Origin: Bufo bufo
Lineage: Eukaryota > Chordata > Amphibia > Anura > Bufonidae
Direction of reading: 5' to 3'
DNA: 64,000 bases
Assembly (NCBI RefSeq): GCF_905171765.1
Contig: NC_053393.1
Coordinates: forward strand, 68,479,371-68,543,370
The position numbers and the translations under genes are program-made. The notes under the pieces were generated by a model. It saw nothing but the letters and a program-made list of their open reading frames with translations. It ran no database searches and was not told where the DNA came from. This document shows, piece by piece, positions 23,701 to 33,400 of this stretch (positions within the stretch are counted from its first letter, which is position 1; every line of letters begins with the position of its first letter).

Positions 23701-24268
23701 GACAGGGGGAGCTTCTTCCGCAGCAGGGACAGCCCCTCAAGGTGAAGACCTCTTGCTGATGAGCTAATCGACTTAGCTCATCACTAGTGGTAATGTTTAG
23801 TGTGGATTGGTCTTTAGGTGCGCTAACTTGCCTCTAGTCTTATATGAAAGGTGTAGGTAAGAGTGAATGTGGAAAGCTGAGTAACCTCCTCTAGTCTCAT
23901 CCAAGACACGTGAAGTGAGTGGTGTACGCGACATTGGACCTAAAAGGGCATTTTATCGGCAGATGGGCACTTAGTTTAAGGTTTATATGTATATTTTAAT
24001 TACTATTAGGACTACGATTGTAAACCCTTCCTGACTTGGATTATTCTGTCAGGGTCAGATGTCACGGCTCCTATCAGATGTGCAGACTTTGACGACTTCA
24101 GAAAGACATCATCGGCAGGACCTGGAGCAGGCAAACCTGGAGAAGCGAGAGCTGATGGAACTTCTGAAGGGTTTGCAGCGTGAATACAGAACGAAAAACA
24201 GCGATGAAATACATAAACCTACCCAGAGGATAGGTCATCAGTATGAAAAAGTTGGAAAACCGCTCTAA
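14643..24268 (+). CDS. TRAF-type zinc finger/coiled-coil protein, RNF151/NRDP1-like (3' part; join of four exons)
   Basis: Four exons (14643-14782, 21234-21396, 23085-23205, 24053-24268) join in frame with GT-AG introns. The product begins YMRNDLSRLQIQCKN, matching the linker after the RING in NRDP1/RNF41. It continues with two TRAF-type zinc finger units: C-x6-C...H...C in exon A, and GCPVQFERRHLHSHLAVCEH then CPNGCGY...HNC in exon B. A charged coiled coil follows (exons C and D). In the family the RING ubiquitin-ligase domain precedes this, and the zinc fingers and coil bind substrate and oligomerise. No RING exon or start codon was found upstream, so the gene is partial here. The stop at 24266-24268 is provisional. 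Family level is fairly sure; the exact orthologue is not. Confidence 0.75.
15205..15354. repeat. Palindromic repeat GGTCAGCAACCTTC, copy 1 of 7
   Basis: The left arm GTCAGCAACCTTCAGCACTC and right arm GAGTGTCGAAGGTTGCTGAT enclose ACTACAACTCCCAGCATGC and its complement. The same roughly 150-base hairpin recurs at 30372, 32392, 39612, 45757, 47329 and 54713. Confidence 0.75.
16247..16345. repeat. DIRS internal complementary region
   Basis: 16247-16308 is the reverse complement of the low-coordinate terminus (15946-16008) apart from a few changes. 16306-16345 is the reverse complement of the high-coordinate terminus (20788-20827). The two halves meet at a shared TTT, as expected for a template that lets DIRS elements form a circle junction. 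Confidence 0.8.
17001..17892 (-). pseudogene. DIRS tyrosine recombinase, broken
   Basis: The minus-strand frame 17239-17892 contains VLSFLQSGLDLGLALSS, PPWDLSSVLSALQAFPGAL, LSWKVVFLVAITS and IRRVSELAAL, which holds the first catalytic arginine of DIRS integrases. Downstream, 17001-17190 reads FVIPEGPRRGLAASK...YRARGRVPTLSVTTYSTRAVGASWARRNRVIDTLQ (quoted in parts), the H-x-x-R region, with tyrosine where histidine is usual and an in-frame TGA. These enzymes recombine the circular cDNA into the genome in place of a DDE integrase. This copy is inactive. Confidence 0.8.
17911..18381 (-). pseudogene. DIRS RNase H/recombinase N-terminal fragment
   Basis: The minus-strand frame carries FEVVCLCWSHPDVDLMASSL, then PDSPWQGSPSFAFSPLPF, matching the HPDVDLMAS and AFPPLP pattern at the RNase H-to-recombinase junction of DIRS elements. 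It lies directly upstream (in the element's sense) of the recombinase remnant and ends about 120 bases from the Tc1 insertion. Confidence 0.6.
18504..20120 (+). mobile_element. Tc1/mariner transposon with about 218-base inverted repeats
   Basis: The element is flanked by TA (18502-18503 and 20121-20122). The termini are CAGTGCTGCCCATAATT and the complement. Inverted repeats run to about 18723 and from about 19903 and match closely along their whole length. It encodes one Tc1-type transposase and inserted into the DIRS element. Confidence 0.95.
18883..19905 (+). pseudogene. Tc1 transposase (DD34E) with one in-frame stop
   Basis: The frame starts MAKTKELSEDLQLRIV, the usual Tc1 start, and runs 340 codons plus a stop, a normal family length. 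The N-terminal paired-type helix-turn-helix and the GRGRKPK AT-hook-like motif are followed by the catalytic domain. The catalytic residues are WSDETKM (D1), QHDNDPKHT (D2), and PDLNPIENLW (E) 34 residues after D2. A single TAA at 19219-19221 (codon 113) interrupts it at a place where relatives have a tyrosine; no frameshift is present. The enzyme would cut and paste the element at TA sites. As it stands it is inactive. Confidence 0.93.
21234..21396 (+). CDS. Exon B of RNF151/NRDP1-like gene
   Basis: Acceptor GCATTAG at 21233, donor CTCAG|GTAATA. It encodes GCPVQFERRHLHSHLAVCEH (a zinc finger), then CPNGCGYLILSAEDLQHNC (the second finger) and the start of the coiled coil (AELRTELELL). It joins exon A in frame through a split glycine codon. 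Confidence 0.85.
21638..22510. mobile_element. Solo LTR (873 bases) with 5-base target duplication
   Basis: The terminal inverted repeat is TGTCACGA...TCGTGACA, flanked on both sides by CTTAG (21633-21637 and 22511-22515). Size, TG...CA ends and a 5-base duplication fit a solo LTR of a Gypsy/ERV-like element. No internal retroviral genes are present. It lies in intron B of the zinc finger gene. Confidence 0.75.
23085..23205 (+). CDS. Exon C of RNF151/NRDP1-like gene
   Basis: Acceptor CTTCTTTAG at 23084, donor GAAG|GTATTG. It encodes a highly charged coiled-coil segment beginning SEMICRVEEAKQEME and ending QAEIEELK. It joins exon B by an AG|A split arginine codon. Confidence 0.8.
23206..24052. 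other. Intron C of the zinc finger gene
   Basis: It contains a loose inverted repeat between about 23460 and 23790 (GAGGGGCTGTCCCCACCG against its complement near 23720; GAGCTAATCGACTTAGCTC at about 23760). No coding sequence was seen. Confidence 0.5.
24053..24268 (+). CDS. Exon D (terminal) of RNF151/NRDP1-like gene
   Basis: Acceptor TTCTGTCAG at 24052. It encodes GQMSRLLSDVQTL...LEQANLEKRELMELLKGL, continuing the coiled coil, and runs open to TAA at 24266-24268. The last 25 or so residues are less coil-like, so a splice after KGLQ to a missed exon is possible. I saw no good donor. Confidence 0.7.
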   Translation, partial: GQMSRLLSDVQTLTTSERHHRQDLEQANLEKRELMELLKGLQREYRTKNSDEIHKPTQRIGHQYEKVGKPL

Positions 24269-24560
24269 GTCGAGCTTTCTCTTCCTGGTTTAGCACTCTT
24301 AAGCCTGTATTTTAATGTATACAGCCATTAATGAGGTCTATAAGGAACAGTGTGTATGCTAGCCCAAGCAGATTATAAATGGTTGACAAAAATGCATGAA
24401 AGAATTAGTTTACATTGCTTCCCTATCCAAATTGTATGTTTTTCTTAAAGTGTACCAGATTTTTTTTTTAATAGGTACCCTCCAACAGTTTGGAAAAAAA
24501 GTGCACATATTCATATAGTTAATAGAAGCTTATCAGAGACAAAATCTGATACTTCATCAG

Positions 24561-24566
24561 TTTATT
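24561..24566 (-). promoter_or_regulatory. Candidate VIRMA poly(A) signal AATAAA
   Basis: It reads AATAAA on the minus strand about 275 bases after the VIRMA stop codon. An A/T homopolymer tract follows downstream. Confidence 0.55.
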
Positions 24567-24667
24567 TAAAAAAAAAAAATTAAAAAAAAAAAAAAAAAAA
24601 AAAAGGAAAAATAATGAACCAAAGAAATAAGACAAAACACAGAAAAAATTACTATACTGTACATAAA

Positions 24668-24673
24668 AATAAA
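24668..24673 (+). promoter_or_regulatory. Candidate poly(A) signal AATAAA of the zinc finger gene
   Basis: AATAAA lies 400 bases after the stop codon at 24268. An ATTAAA variant sits at 24579-24584. Use of the downstream signal would make the transcript overlap the VIRMA 3' UTR. Confidence 0.45.
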
Positions 24674-24840
24674 ATGTTTTGCACTTTGACTTGGAACATG
24701 TGTATCAAAATACATTTACTATCAGGCCCAATACTAGACGGTGCGGCAGTATCCCACCAGGTTGTCCATTGGTCCTTCAGTGCTGTGTCGCTTTCCAGTC
24801 TTTCCAAATATTCACATATATAACATGTCCAGCAGTGCTC

Positions 24841-24998
24841 CTATCTGGTGAAGGAACGTACGTGACGTCCTCTGCTGCCATTTCCCCCCAGGAATTTACC
24901 ACGTGACGCATTTCCACCGCCTGCAGTATTAGTCCAAGATGGTCCAAGACCACCACCGCGGCCCCTGGCAGCTCGTTCACGAGGGTTTGGACGGTATC
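24841..24998 (-). CDS. virma: VIRMA exon 24 (terminal)
   Basis: Residues about 1766-1817 and the TAG at 24841-24843. It encodes YRPNPRERAARGRGGG-type glycine/arginine sequence, GPSWTN, and the terminal RGRHVRSFTR, as in human VIRMA. The minus-strand acceptor AG is at 24999-25000. Confidence 0.95.
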
Positions 24999-27360
24999 CT
25001 AATAAAAAGGCATACAATAATGTTCAGTGTGATAAAGCAAAAATGAAGTCGACGTTAATCTTAGAAAAGGAGGAAATCATGGAAAATGTTCTGAGCAGAT
25101 GTAGACGATGGGCAGGCTCTGACACAAGCTTTTTTCACATTTTTTGTAGGTTTCCGATATGGGGATCCAGTCGTTTTGACAGAGAATGGGACAAAGTGCA
25201 CAACTATTCTTTAAAAGATGACAGGAACTCCCAACGAAATCTGACGCACAGCCCATAAGTCAGAGGGGTCCATCGGCTCTATCACATCAGCCATGAATGG
25301 AAGCCAGCCATTCAAATAAATGAGCAACCATACAGTGTGTGATCGGGCCGAGTCCTCCTGAGCAAGAGCAGTTCTTTCTTAGTGGCTCTCTCATCTGAAA
25401 ACCCCAGCCTTGAGCCTTAATAAAGTGCACGTTCCTTCAAGAAACAACCCCTTTAAGTTAGAATATTAAAGGGGCTGTCCGCATTGTCTTCCCCTGCTTA
25501 ATCTCTAACTTGCTCTGCGCAAGTGGGGAGCACTTCAACAATTGCGGAGTGATGGAGGCAAGAACCGTGCAATGTATTGTGTCCATTGCACTTCCTGCCT
25601 GTGCCGAAGGGGCATACAAGCAATGACTTGTACAAGACTGCACATATACATCTGCAAAATAGCCAACCTCCTTAAAAAGAACATATAATAGGGCTCAGCT
25701 GGAGGGGGCATAGGCATCTCATGTACAGCATAAAGTCTCACCCAGATGTGCTCCTGTATCTTCCTGTTCAGCTGGATAATGTGCATGCAGCTGAACAGGA
25801 AGAAAGGGGAGCACATCCTGTCAAAGAGCCAGCAACCCATCGGGTGGTCATGTGATCACAGCAGAGATCACGGAAAAGGCGACGCAACAGGAAGGCAAGT
25901 ACTTCTCAAACTCTCTCGCTTCCACAGATTAGGTGAAAACCCCTTTAACAGTATTTCTATGGGAGACTGTGGGATGCTGTTCTTGAGCTCCTAGAGTGAG
26001 ATGCGGCTATTTTATTAAAAATCTTAAACTAGATATGACTCTGGGCCACCGTGCCCTAGAACGTCAACTCTACATCACCTATGAGCTGGAGCAGATTAGC
26101 ACTGTAAAGTTGCTGGGCCGCAGGACGCCTGTGCCCCCTCCTGCTCACTTTTCTGAAGAGTGTAGAAGTGCAAAAAGTCTCACATTTTTTTTTATATTTA
26201 TGCAAAAATAGTTTCTCCCCAAGTGTAGGTATTCCTATAGGCATGACCCTACACAGAGTCATTGCAATCTGGGTGCACTCCAAAAATGATGCAGAACAGA
26301 AACGAGGTACGTAATAAAAATTCATATGTGGTTTATGTCACGTGTATATGACAATGTGCCCACAGAAGCAAGAACATATGCTAAAAGAGTGTCCTTTTGG
26401 CATATGTTTTCGGTATAACTATTCTGCAAAGTAAAAGTCATGGCGAGAAATTACATTGAAACAGAATTTAAAACAATCAACCAAACAAAGAAAATAGAGA
26501 TCGACATTTAGAAAGATGTTTACGCACCTACAGAGCTCTGCCTGAGAGAAGGCAGGGGACCCCTATCAAAGTTGCTTTGCGCTCCTCTGCTTTCCACGTA
26601 TGTTCCTCGAGGGGCGGCCTGAGCAGTCCAGTTTAGGACGCGAACACCTTCACGACGACTGTAGTTAACTAAACACAAACGGAAAAGCAATGGAAGAGTT
26701 AGAATTGCAGCAAGCAACATCCCATTACTAGCGAGCATGGCTAAGGATAATATCACATGGACAAGTGTGGTCCAGGAAAAACAGTCCGCGCGATGACCAC
26801 GTTTCCCGGACTGACTGCGGCTTGTCTGACCCAAACTCACTGCATCACAGCCTGACCTTGGCTCTACGGTCCTTTACTAAAATCATGCTATGAATATGGG
26901 ACTGTAGAGCCGTGGTCAGGCTGGAACTCACAGCTTCATAGATCCCTAGGATGGAAATGACGAGTTTGCACTATGGCAACCTGAGGTGTAACCACGTTAA
27001 TGCTTTTTCAGCAATACATTTACAGTATCACGAATGCTTTACAAGTGATATATAAGGAATAATACTCCTATGATGCCGAGAATCAGTTGATCGACTGACC
27101 CCCTATGCAGTGTTTAACAGACGAGTATATATGTATACTAACCTTGATTATAGTATCTATGGCAAAATGGGCCAGTGGAAGAGGTGCGATCTACGGATTG
27201 CTGTTTTCCTTAATAATGACAAATAAAATACTGAAATTTTAGTGGAAGCCTTTGGTGTCTTGGACTATTCGTTATTGTATTACATCGATAAGTGGAAGGC
27301 TATCCCAAGTCAAGCACAGAGCAATTGGAGAGGTGCATGGAAACAAACCTATCTACCTAT

Positions 27361-27417
<57 letters not shown>

Positions 27418-30400
27418 GCTACGTAGCTACATTTCGAGATCAAAGCCCAGAAGAAGCACCTTGTAAGTATGCGATCCTGCTGTATGATAGGGTTGCACAA
27501 TGCATGTCACTTTGATCCACTGTACAGAAAAATATCACAGTGCAGCCCGGGTGTAAACCTGCACCAAAATAATTAGTAAGCCAAGTTTACAGGATGGTTA
27601 AATAAATGCAACCCACCTTTAGGAGCAGGAGGAGTGAAGAACCTGCTCTGACTATGAAATGCCCCTCTGCCACCGCGGTTTCCTAGAAATCCACCACGAG
27701 ATGAAATCTTCTGGGTAACTTTTGGAGGTCTCTTGGGCAGAGGTATTCCAACTTGAGGGACAACTTCCTTACGCTCAGCAGCCACAAAGTCATCCACGTG
27801 CATGGAAGGAGGGCGGCTGGTGTTCTGCTTCCTTTGTCTAAAGAGATCGTGGGGGCGCATTGCCTGTCCAAATCCTCCTCTGCCCCTCCCACGTGGCAGC
27901 GGCACAAAGTGGGCTCTTTTGGCTGGTTCGATGTATTCTGACCTACCACTGTTGAAGGAAAGGAGGGTGATAAGCAAGACAACCAAGTAAAAAAAATAAT
28001 AATAATCACTCACATTAGCTAAGGGTACTTTCACACTTGCGTTGCTGGATTCCGGCAGGCAGTCCCGTCGCCGGAACCGTCAGCCGGATCTGGCAATCTG
28101 TATGCAAACGGAAACCATTTGTAGATGGAGCCGTCTCACAAATGGCATTGCAATACGGGATCCGTCTCTCCGGAAAAACGGATCCGGTATTTATTTATTT
28201 TTACATTTTTAAAGGTCTGCGCATGCGCAGAACAGAAGACCGGATCCGTCAATTCTAATACATTCCAATGGAAAAAAATGCCAGCATTCCGGCAGGTGTT
28301 AAGGATTTTTGTCCGGAGACAAAAATGCAGCATGCTGCGTTTTTTTTTTCTCCGTCCAAATACCATAAAAGGACTGAACTGAAGACATCCTGAACAGATT
28401 GCTCTCCATTCAGAATGCATTAGGATAAAACTGATCAGTTTTTTTTCCCGGTATTGATCCCCTAGGACGGAACTCCATACCGGAAAACTTTGACGCAAGT
28501 GTGAAAGTACCCTAAAAGTCATCTGATGAGCTTAAAGAGTACCCGTCCTGTTTTAGTACATAAAACTATTCTGGAGCATCACTTCTAAGAACTCTGCATT
28601 GTGATGTTCCTATGTTATTACTCCTGAAAAAAAGAATGATTAGCTTGTCAACACTGATGGCCAGTTCGCAGTGTTCGCCCGCAAACACATGCGATCTGCC
28701 ATCTTAACTGACATGTCCGGCGAGGCACAGGTAAGTCCTGACCTGTGCCTGTGCACGAGACGGTCTGAAATGAAATGCGGTCTCCGGGAGCAGGCAGCTC
28801 AGAGAACAGCCCAATGAAGGCCTCCGGAGGCTGTTCTCGGAACTGCCTGCTCCCGGTGACCGCATTTCATTTCAGACCGGCTCGTGCACAGGCACAGGTC
28901 AGGACTTGCCTGTGCCTCGCCGGACATGTCAGTTAAGATGGCAGATCGCATGTGTTCGAGGGCGAACACTGCGAACTGGCCATCTCTACTTGTCAACTTC
29001 CCTTGTTAATGAGGTGTGTCCCTACAATTTGATGCTATTCTATTAGTGCTTACATGGTCAGACTGTGCAGGGACATGCTCTCTGACAAATGGAAGTGGTA
29101 AGGCCAAACAGTCATTTTATTTATACATTTGGCATAATGCAGGTGGAGTACAAGTATTTACTGAGACATGTCATGGAAGTGGACAGCCATCTTCATTCAT
29201 GTACAACCTATGCAATAAACCTTTGCCATCTACCAGCTGATATCTTGGCCACCCAGGATATGAAATGAAAACTCACCTGGTAATAAACGTCTCATGTTTG
29301 TGCTTTCCTAGTTTGAAACCTTTAGATGTTTTCGTCCGACCTGGTGATGAGGGCTCCAACAAAAAGGATTTCTCCAGCTCTGCTCGCAAGTCAAAATCAC
29401 TGCAGCATTTGCCAGAAAGGTCAATTAAATCCACTTTCACCTAAAATTTTAAAAAAAACAACACAGACCTCATACTGCAGCTCCATTCACGTGTCACAGG
29501 AGTGTGATGATCTCTATACATTACAGTAAGGCTATGGCCACGGGGTGGAATTGGATGCAGAAAGTCCGCTGCCTTTATAAGTGTCAGCGAATCAGATGTC
29601 ATCCACAAGCCGTGGCAGTATTGCAGGCAACGTGACATGCGCTATTTAAAATCTGCAGAATGTGAATTTAGGTTGTGGATGTGCGTTACAGATTTCACTC
29701 TTTGCTACGTAGAAGGTGAAATCTGCGGCAAACCTGTACCATTTTCCCAACAAAATCCATACCATTTGGTTTGAGTTTTGCTGCAGCGGAATATCGACAA
29801 ATCCCGCGTGGGTTTGCCATGTGTGGAGATGCTCTAAAAGGGAAATGTTCATACCAAGTCCAGGTCAACATCTGCTTCTTCAGGCTGGAATGGTGAAAAT
29901 GAAAAAGATTTCAGCTGCTCGTCCATCACATCTGCTAGAACGTACACAGTCCTACAGGAGAAGAAAGACGATGCCAATTATTGGACAGAACCGATGGCTT
30001 CAAAAGGGGTTATGCCATAAATCATTTTTATACCAAATTCCTGGAAATGTTAAAGTAATTTAAAGCATTTCTATAGCATAAACAGACACTTATTTATCTT
30101 TTTTTTGTCCCCCTTGTGTAGCTGGGGCAGGCTCTTAGCAAAATGAACCTCCTTCCTCCCTGGCAACTAACAATATAGTCCCTTCTTACTTCCTTGAAGA
30201 AGTCTTCTATACCGCCATACAGGGCAGAAAGATATTGCTATTGGCTGTGAACAGAGGCTCACTATTCAGAGAGTGACTGGGCATGTTGTGTGACCAGCAG
30301 CACTCCGATCAGTAGATGGATGTGCACATTGCTATGCACTTTGACCACAGGTGGCGCTATACTACATGCCAGGGGTCAGCAACCTCCGGCACTCTCGCTG

Positions 30401-33400
30401 TTGTGAAACTACAAGTCCTAGCATGCTCAATTCACTTCTATGGGAGCTATGAGAACAGCCATGCAAGCGTGCATGCTGGGAGTAGTAGTTTCAACACACC
30501 TGGAGTGCCAAAGTATACTGATCCCTGCAAAAACCCTCAGCTGCATGAACTGCAGCGTGGAAAGCAGTTTCAGCGCAGATTAGGCCCAGTTTTCGGCACT
30601 AAAATAGAGTTAAAACCAGTGCCAAAAATCCTCCATCTGAACATACTCTCAATGGCAGAACTATTCAGTGGATCGTGGCATGTTCATGTTTTATGGTCTA
30701 TGAAATTAAATATATAATATATAAGAATATATATAATAATAATAATAAATCATATATAACCCCTTTGGGTTGGTCATAAATGTCAGATAGTTGCAGCCGA
30801 CAGCTAACACTTCCCACTACTCCACTTATGGAGAACTTCTGAGCAGCTGTCCATCCCTGTTTAAAATGCTATTAAAATACTTGAAAAATACAAGGTGTTT
30901 TACAATCTTTTAACCGAATAGTGTGAAAGAGCAAACAAAGCTTATTCTTTGTTACTCAACTCTATAGACTATTACTGTATGCTTTCCTTAATCATTTTTT
31001 ACAATTTCCAAGATCTCTGATAGCAGTCAGGGAACGGTTTGCTTCCAGAGGAAACATATCTGTCCTAGTCATGTGGTGGACATCCTGGACTCCTCAATGT
31101 TACCTGTTATTGAATAGGTTCTGCAGGGAGTCTCCTGCTGGCAGAACTGTCTCCACGTCCTGCTCACTTAATGGCACGGGCTCCTTTGCATTCTCAAGTA
31201 TCTGCCGGAATCCGACCACATTGTCCAGTAAGGACTCTAGACTGTCATCTTCCTTGGACTGCTCCTAGGAGCACACAGGCATCAACATAACCAGTATTGA
31301 TATTATAGAAGCAGCTCACAATAGAGGAAAGAGAGAAAAATAAAATCCTAGACTTACCAGAACAATTTTCTCCAGGTCCAGCAGCAGGTTCTGTGCAGGG
31401 TCATCCTTGTTGAGCAGCAGGTGCTTCAACTCCCCAGCGCTGAGACCAAGAGTCCTTGTGTGCTGAGCACCGTCCACTTCCATTATTCCTCCATCTTCTC
31501 CGCATGTCTGCACAATGACCACCAAAGGGTTAAACCAACATTGCTGTGACTTCAAATATTATTTGTGCAGCCATTTTGTAGGCTCTTCATATTGAGGATT
31601 TATTCTCCGGATCGGTCATTAATATCTGATCGGTGAGGTTCTGACAACCCGCAACCCACCGATCAGATGTTCCCTCCAGCAAGGACCTAGCACTGTGAAT
31701 GGAACAAGAAGCAAAGCTCCGTTCAAAGTGTAGTGGCCGTACAGGGTTACTGCAGCTATTTTCCCATTGAAGTGAATGGTAGCTGAGCTGCAGTAACCCA
31801 GCACGGCCACTACACTTTGAACGGAGCTGTGCTTCTTGCTCCATTCACAGTGCTAGGTCCTGCGCTGGAGGCTGCAGGGAACAGCCGATTGGCAGGGTGC
31901 GGGGTGTCAGAACCTCACAGGTCAGATACTAATGATCAATCCTTAGGATAGGTCATCAGTATTAGGAACCTGGAAAACCCCTTTAATTATCTTCAACCTG
32001 TGGCAAAAACTACAATTCTCAACACGCTGTGACAGGTGACAAAGTCTACAAGCTCCATCCCATATAATCATTTACGCACACTGGAAATCTGCTACATAAA
32101 GTTTCCAGCAAGACGGTCAGGTCTGATTTATTGTATTTTCCCAGAAGATTTGTTACCAATGGCTACATAGTGACAGGCAATTGCATGTGAGAAAAAATAT
32201 CCCACGGGGATCTGGATCATTAGGATACGTCATCACTTTGTGATCAGTGAGGTCTTACCTTTGGGAACCCATTGATCCTCAAAGGGCCACAGTGCTGTGG
32301 TTCCATCCAAGGGCTGTGGACCCTTCATTTTCAGAATCATCGGGGTCCCAGACGTCAGGTCCCCACCAATCAAAGTGATGACATGCCCTAGCTCTGTGAT
32401 GGCTAACCTCTGGCACTCCAGCTGTAGTAAAACTACAACTCCCAAGATGAACACTTGCTTGGCTGTTATCAGAACTCCATCGAAATGAATAGAGCATGCT
32501 GGGAGTTGTAGTTTCAGCACAGCCGGAGTGCCGGAGGTTAGCTATCACTGCCCTAGCTATATGCGGTTATTTCCTAAGATAAGAATAAATGGAAGTCTAT
32601 AGCAAGCCAGTCTCTGCATCGGTATACTGTCAGATTCAAGCGTCCTTCTATTTGGTTTTCAGGCCTTCTAGAGAGGAATCAGAATTAACGATGCAAATAT
32701 TAGAAGTGTCCAAGAATGAGCTCCCCCTCTATTCTTCCAGCTTCACCCTCTCCTCCTCTTTGTTCAGTTTCGGTATAGACAGTCTTGAGGCTATTACACC
32801 AAGAAGTGTTGCTCGTATAATATTCAGGGATTAAATTGGTATTCTCATCGCTAGGATATGTCCATTATCTGATAGTTGTGGGTCCAACCGCTGGGACCCG
32901 CACCTATATCGAGAATGGAGCAGGCAAAGTGGTGGCTGGAGGACTCCGGTCCGGCCACCACCAAGCGCTCTCCACATAGAAGTGAATATGAGCGCACCGC
33001 GCATGCACGGCCACCGCTCCCATTCACTTCTATGGAACTGACAGAAATAGCCTAGCCAGTGCTCGGCTATTTTCGGCGGCCCCATAGAAATGAATAGAGG
33101 GCGGCTGCGCATGCGCGGTGCGCCCTCCACAACTTTCAGGACCTATCAGACAATGGGGGCATATCCTAGCGATATGCACCCATCGTCTCAGATGAGAAAA
33201 CCCCTTTAAAGGCTGATGTTCACAAGACTTTCATTGATCACAATTCATTGTAGGTCACCATTACTGAAGGGGCTACAAAATGTAACTTGCCATTGGATCA
33301 GAATTCAGTATCTGCCGCATGAAATCCAAGAACGATGAGGCCGATTCCCCAGTGTCTTTTCCAAACCCACAAACTATTCGCTTCAGGAGCAGGAAGAGGG

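Larger units (their letters stand above)
31508..33290 (-). other. VIRMA intron 17 (GC-AG)
   Basis: Starts GCAAGT at 33290 (minus strand) and ends TGTGCAG at 31508. It contains repeats at 31600-31985 (ends AACCCCTTTAA), 32392-32552 (hairpin copy 3) and 32835-33204 (TTAA MITE). Confidence 0.8.

Noticed and set aside
33281..33290. GT four bases beyond the exon 17 end as the true donor
   Set aside because: It would add four bases and shift the frame of exon 18, which is clearly conserved in the other frame.
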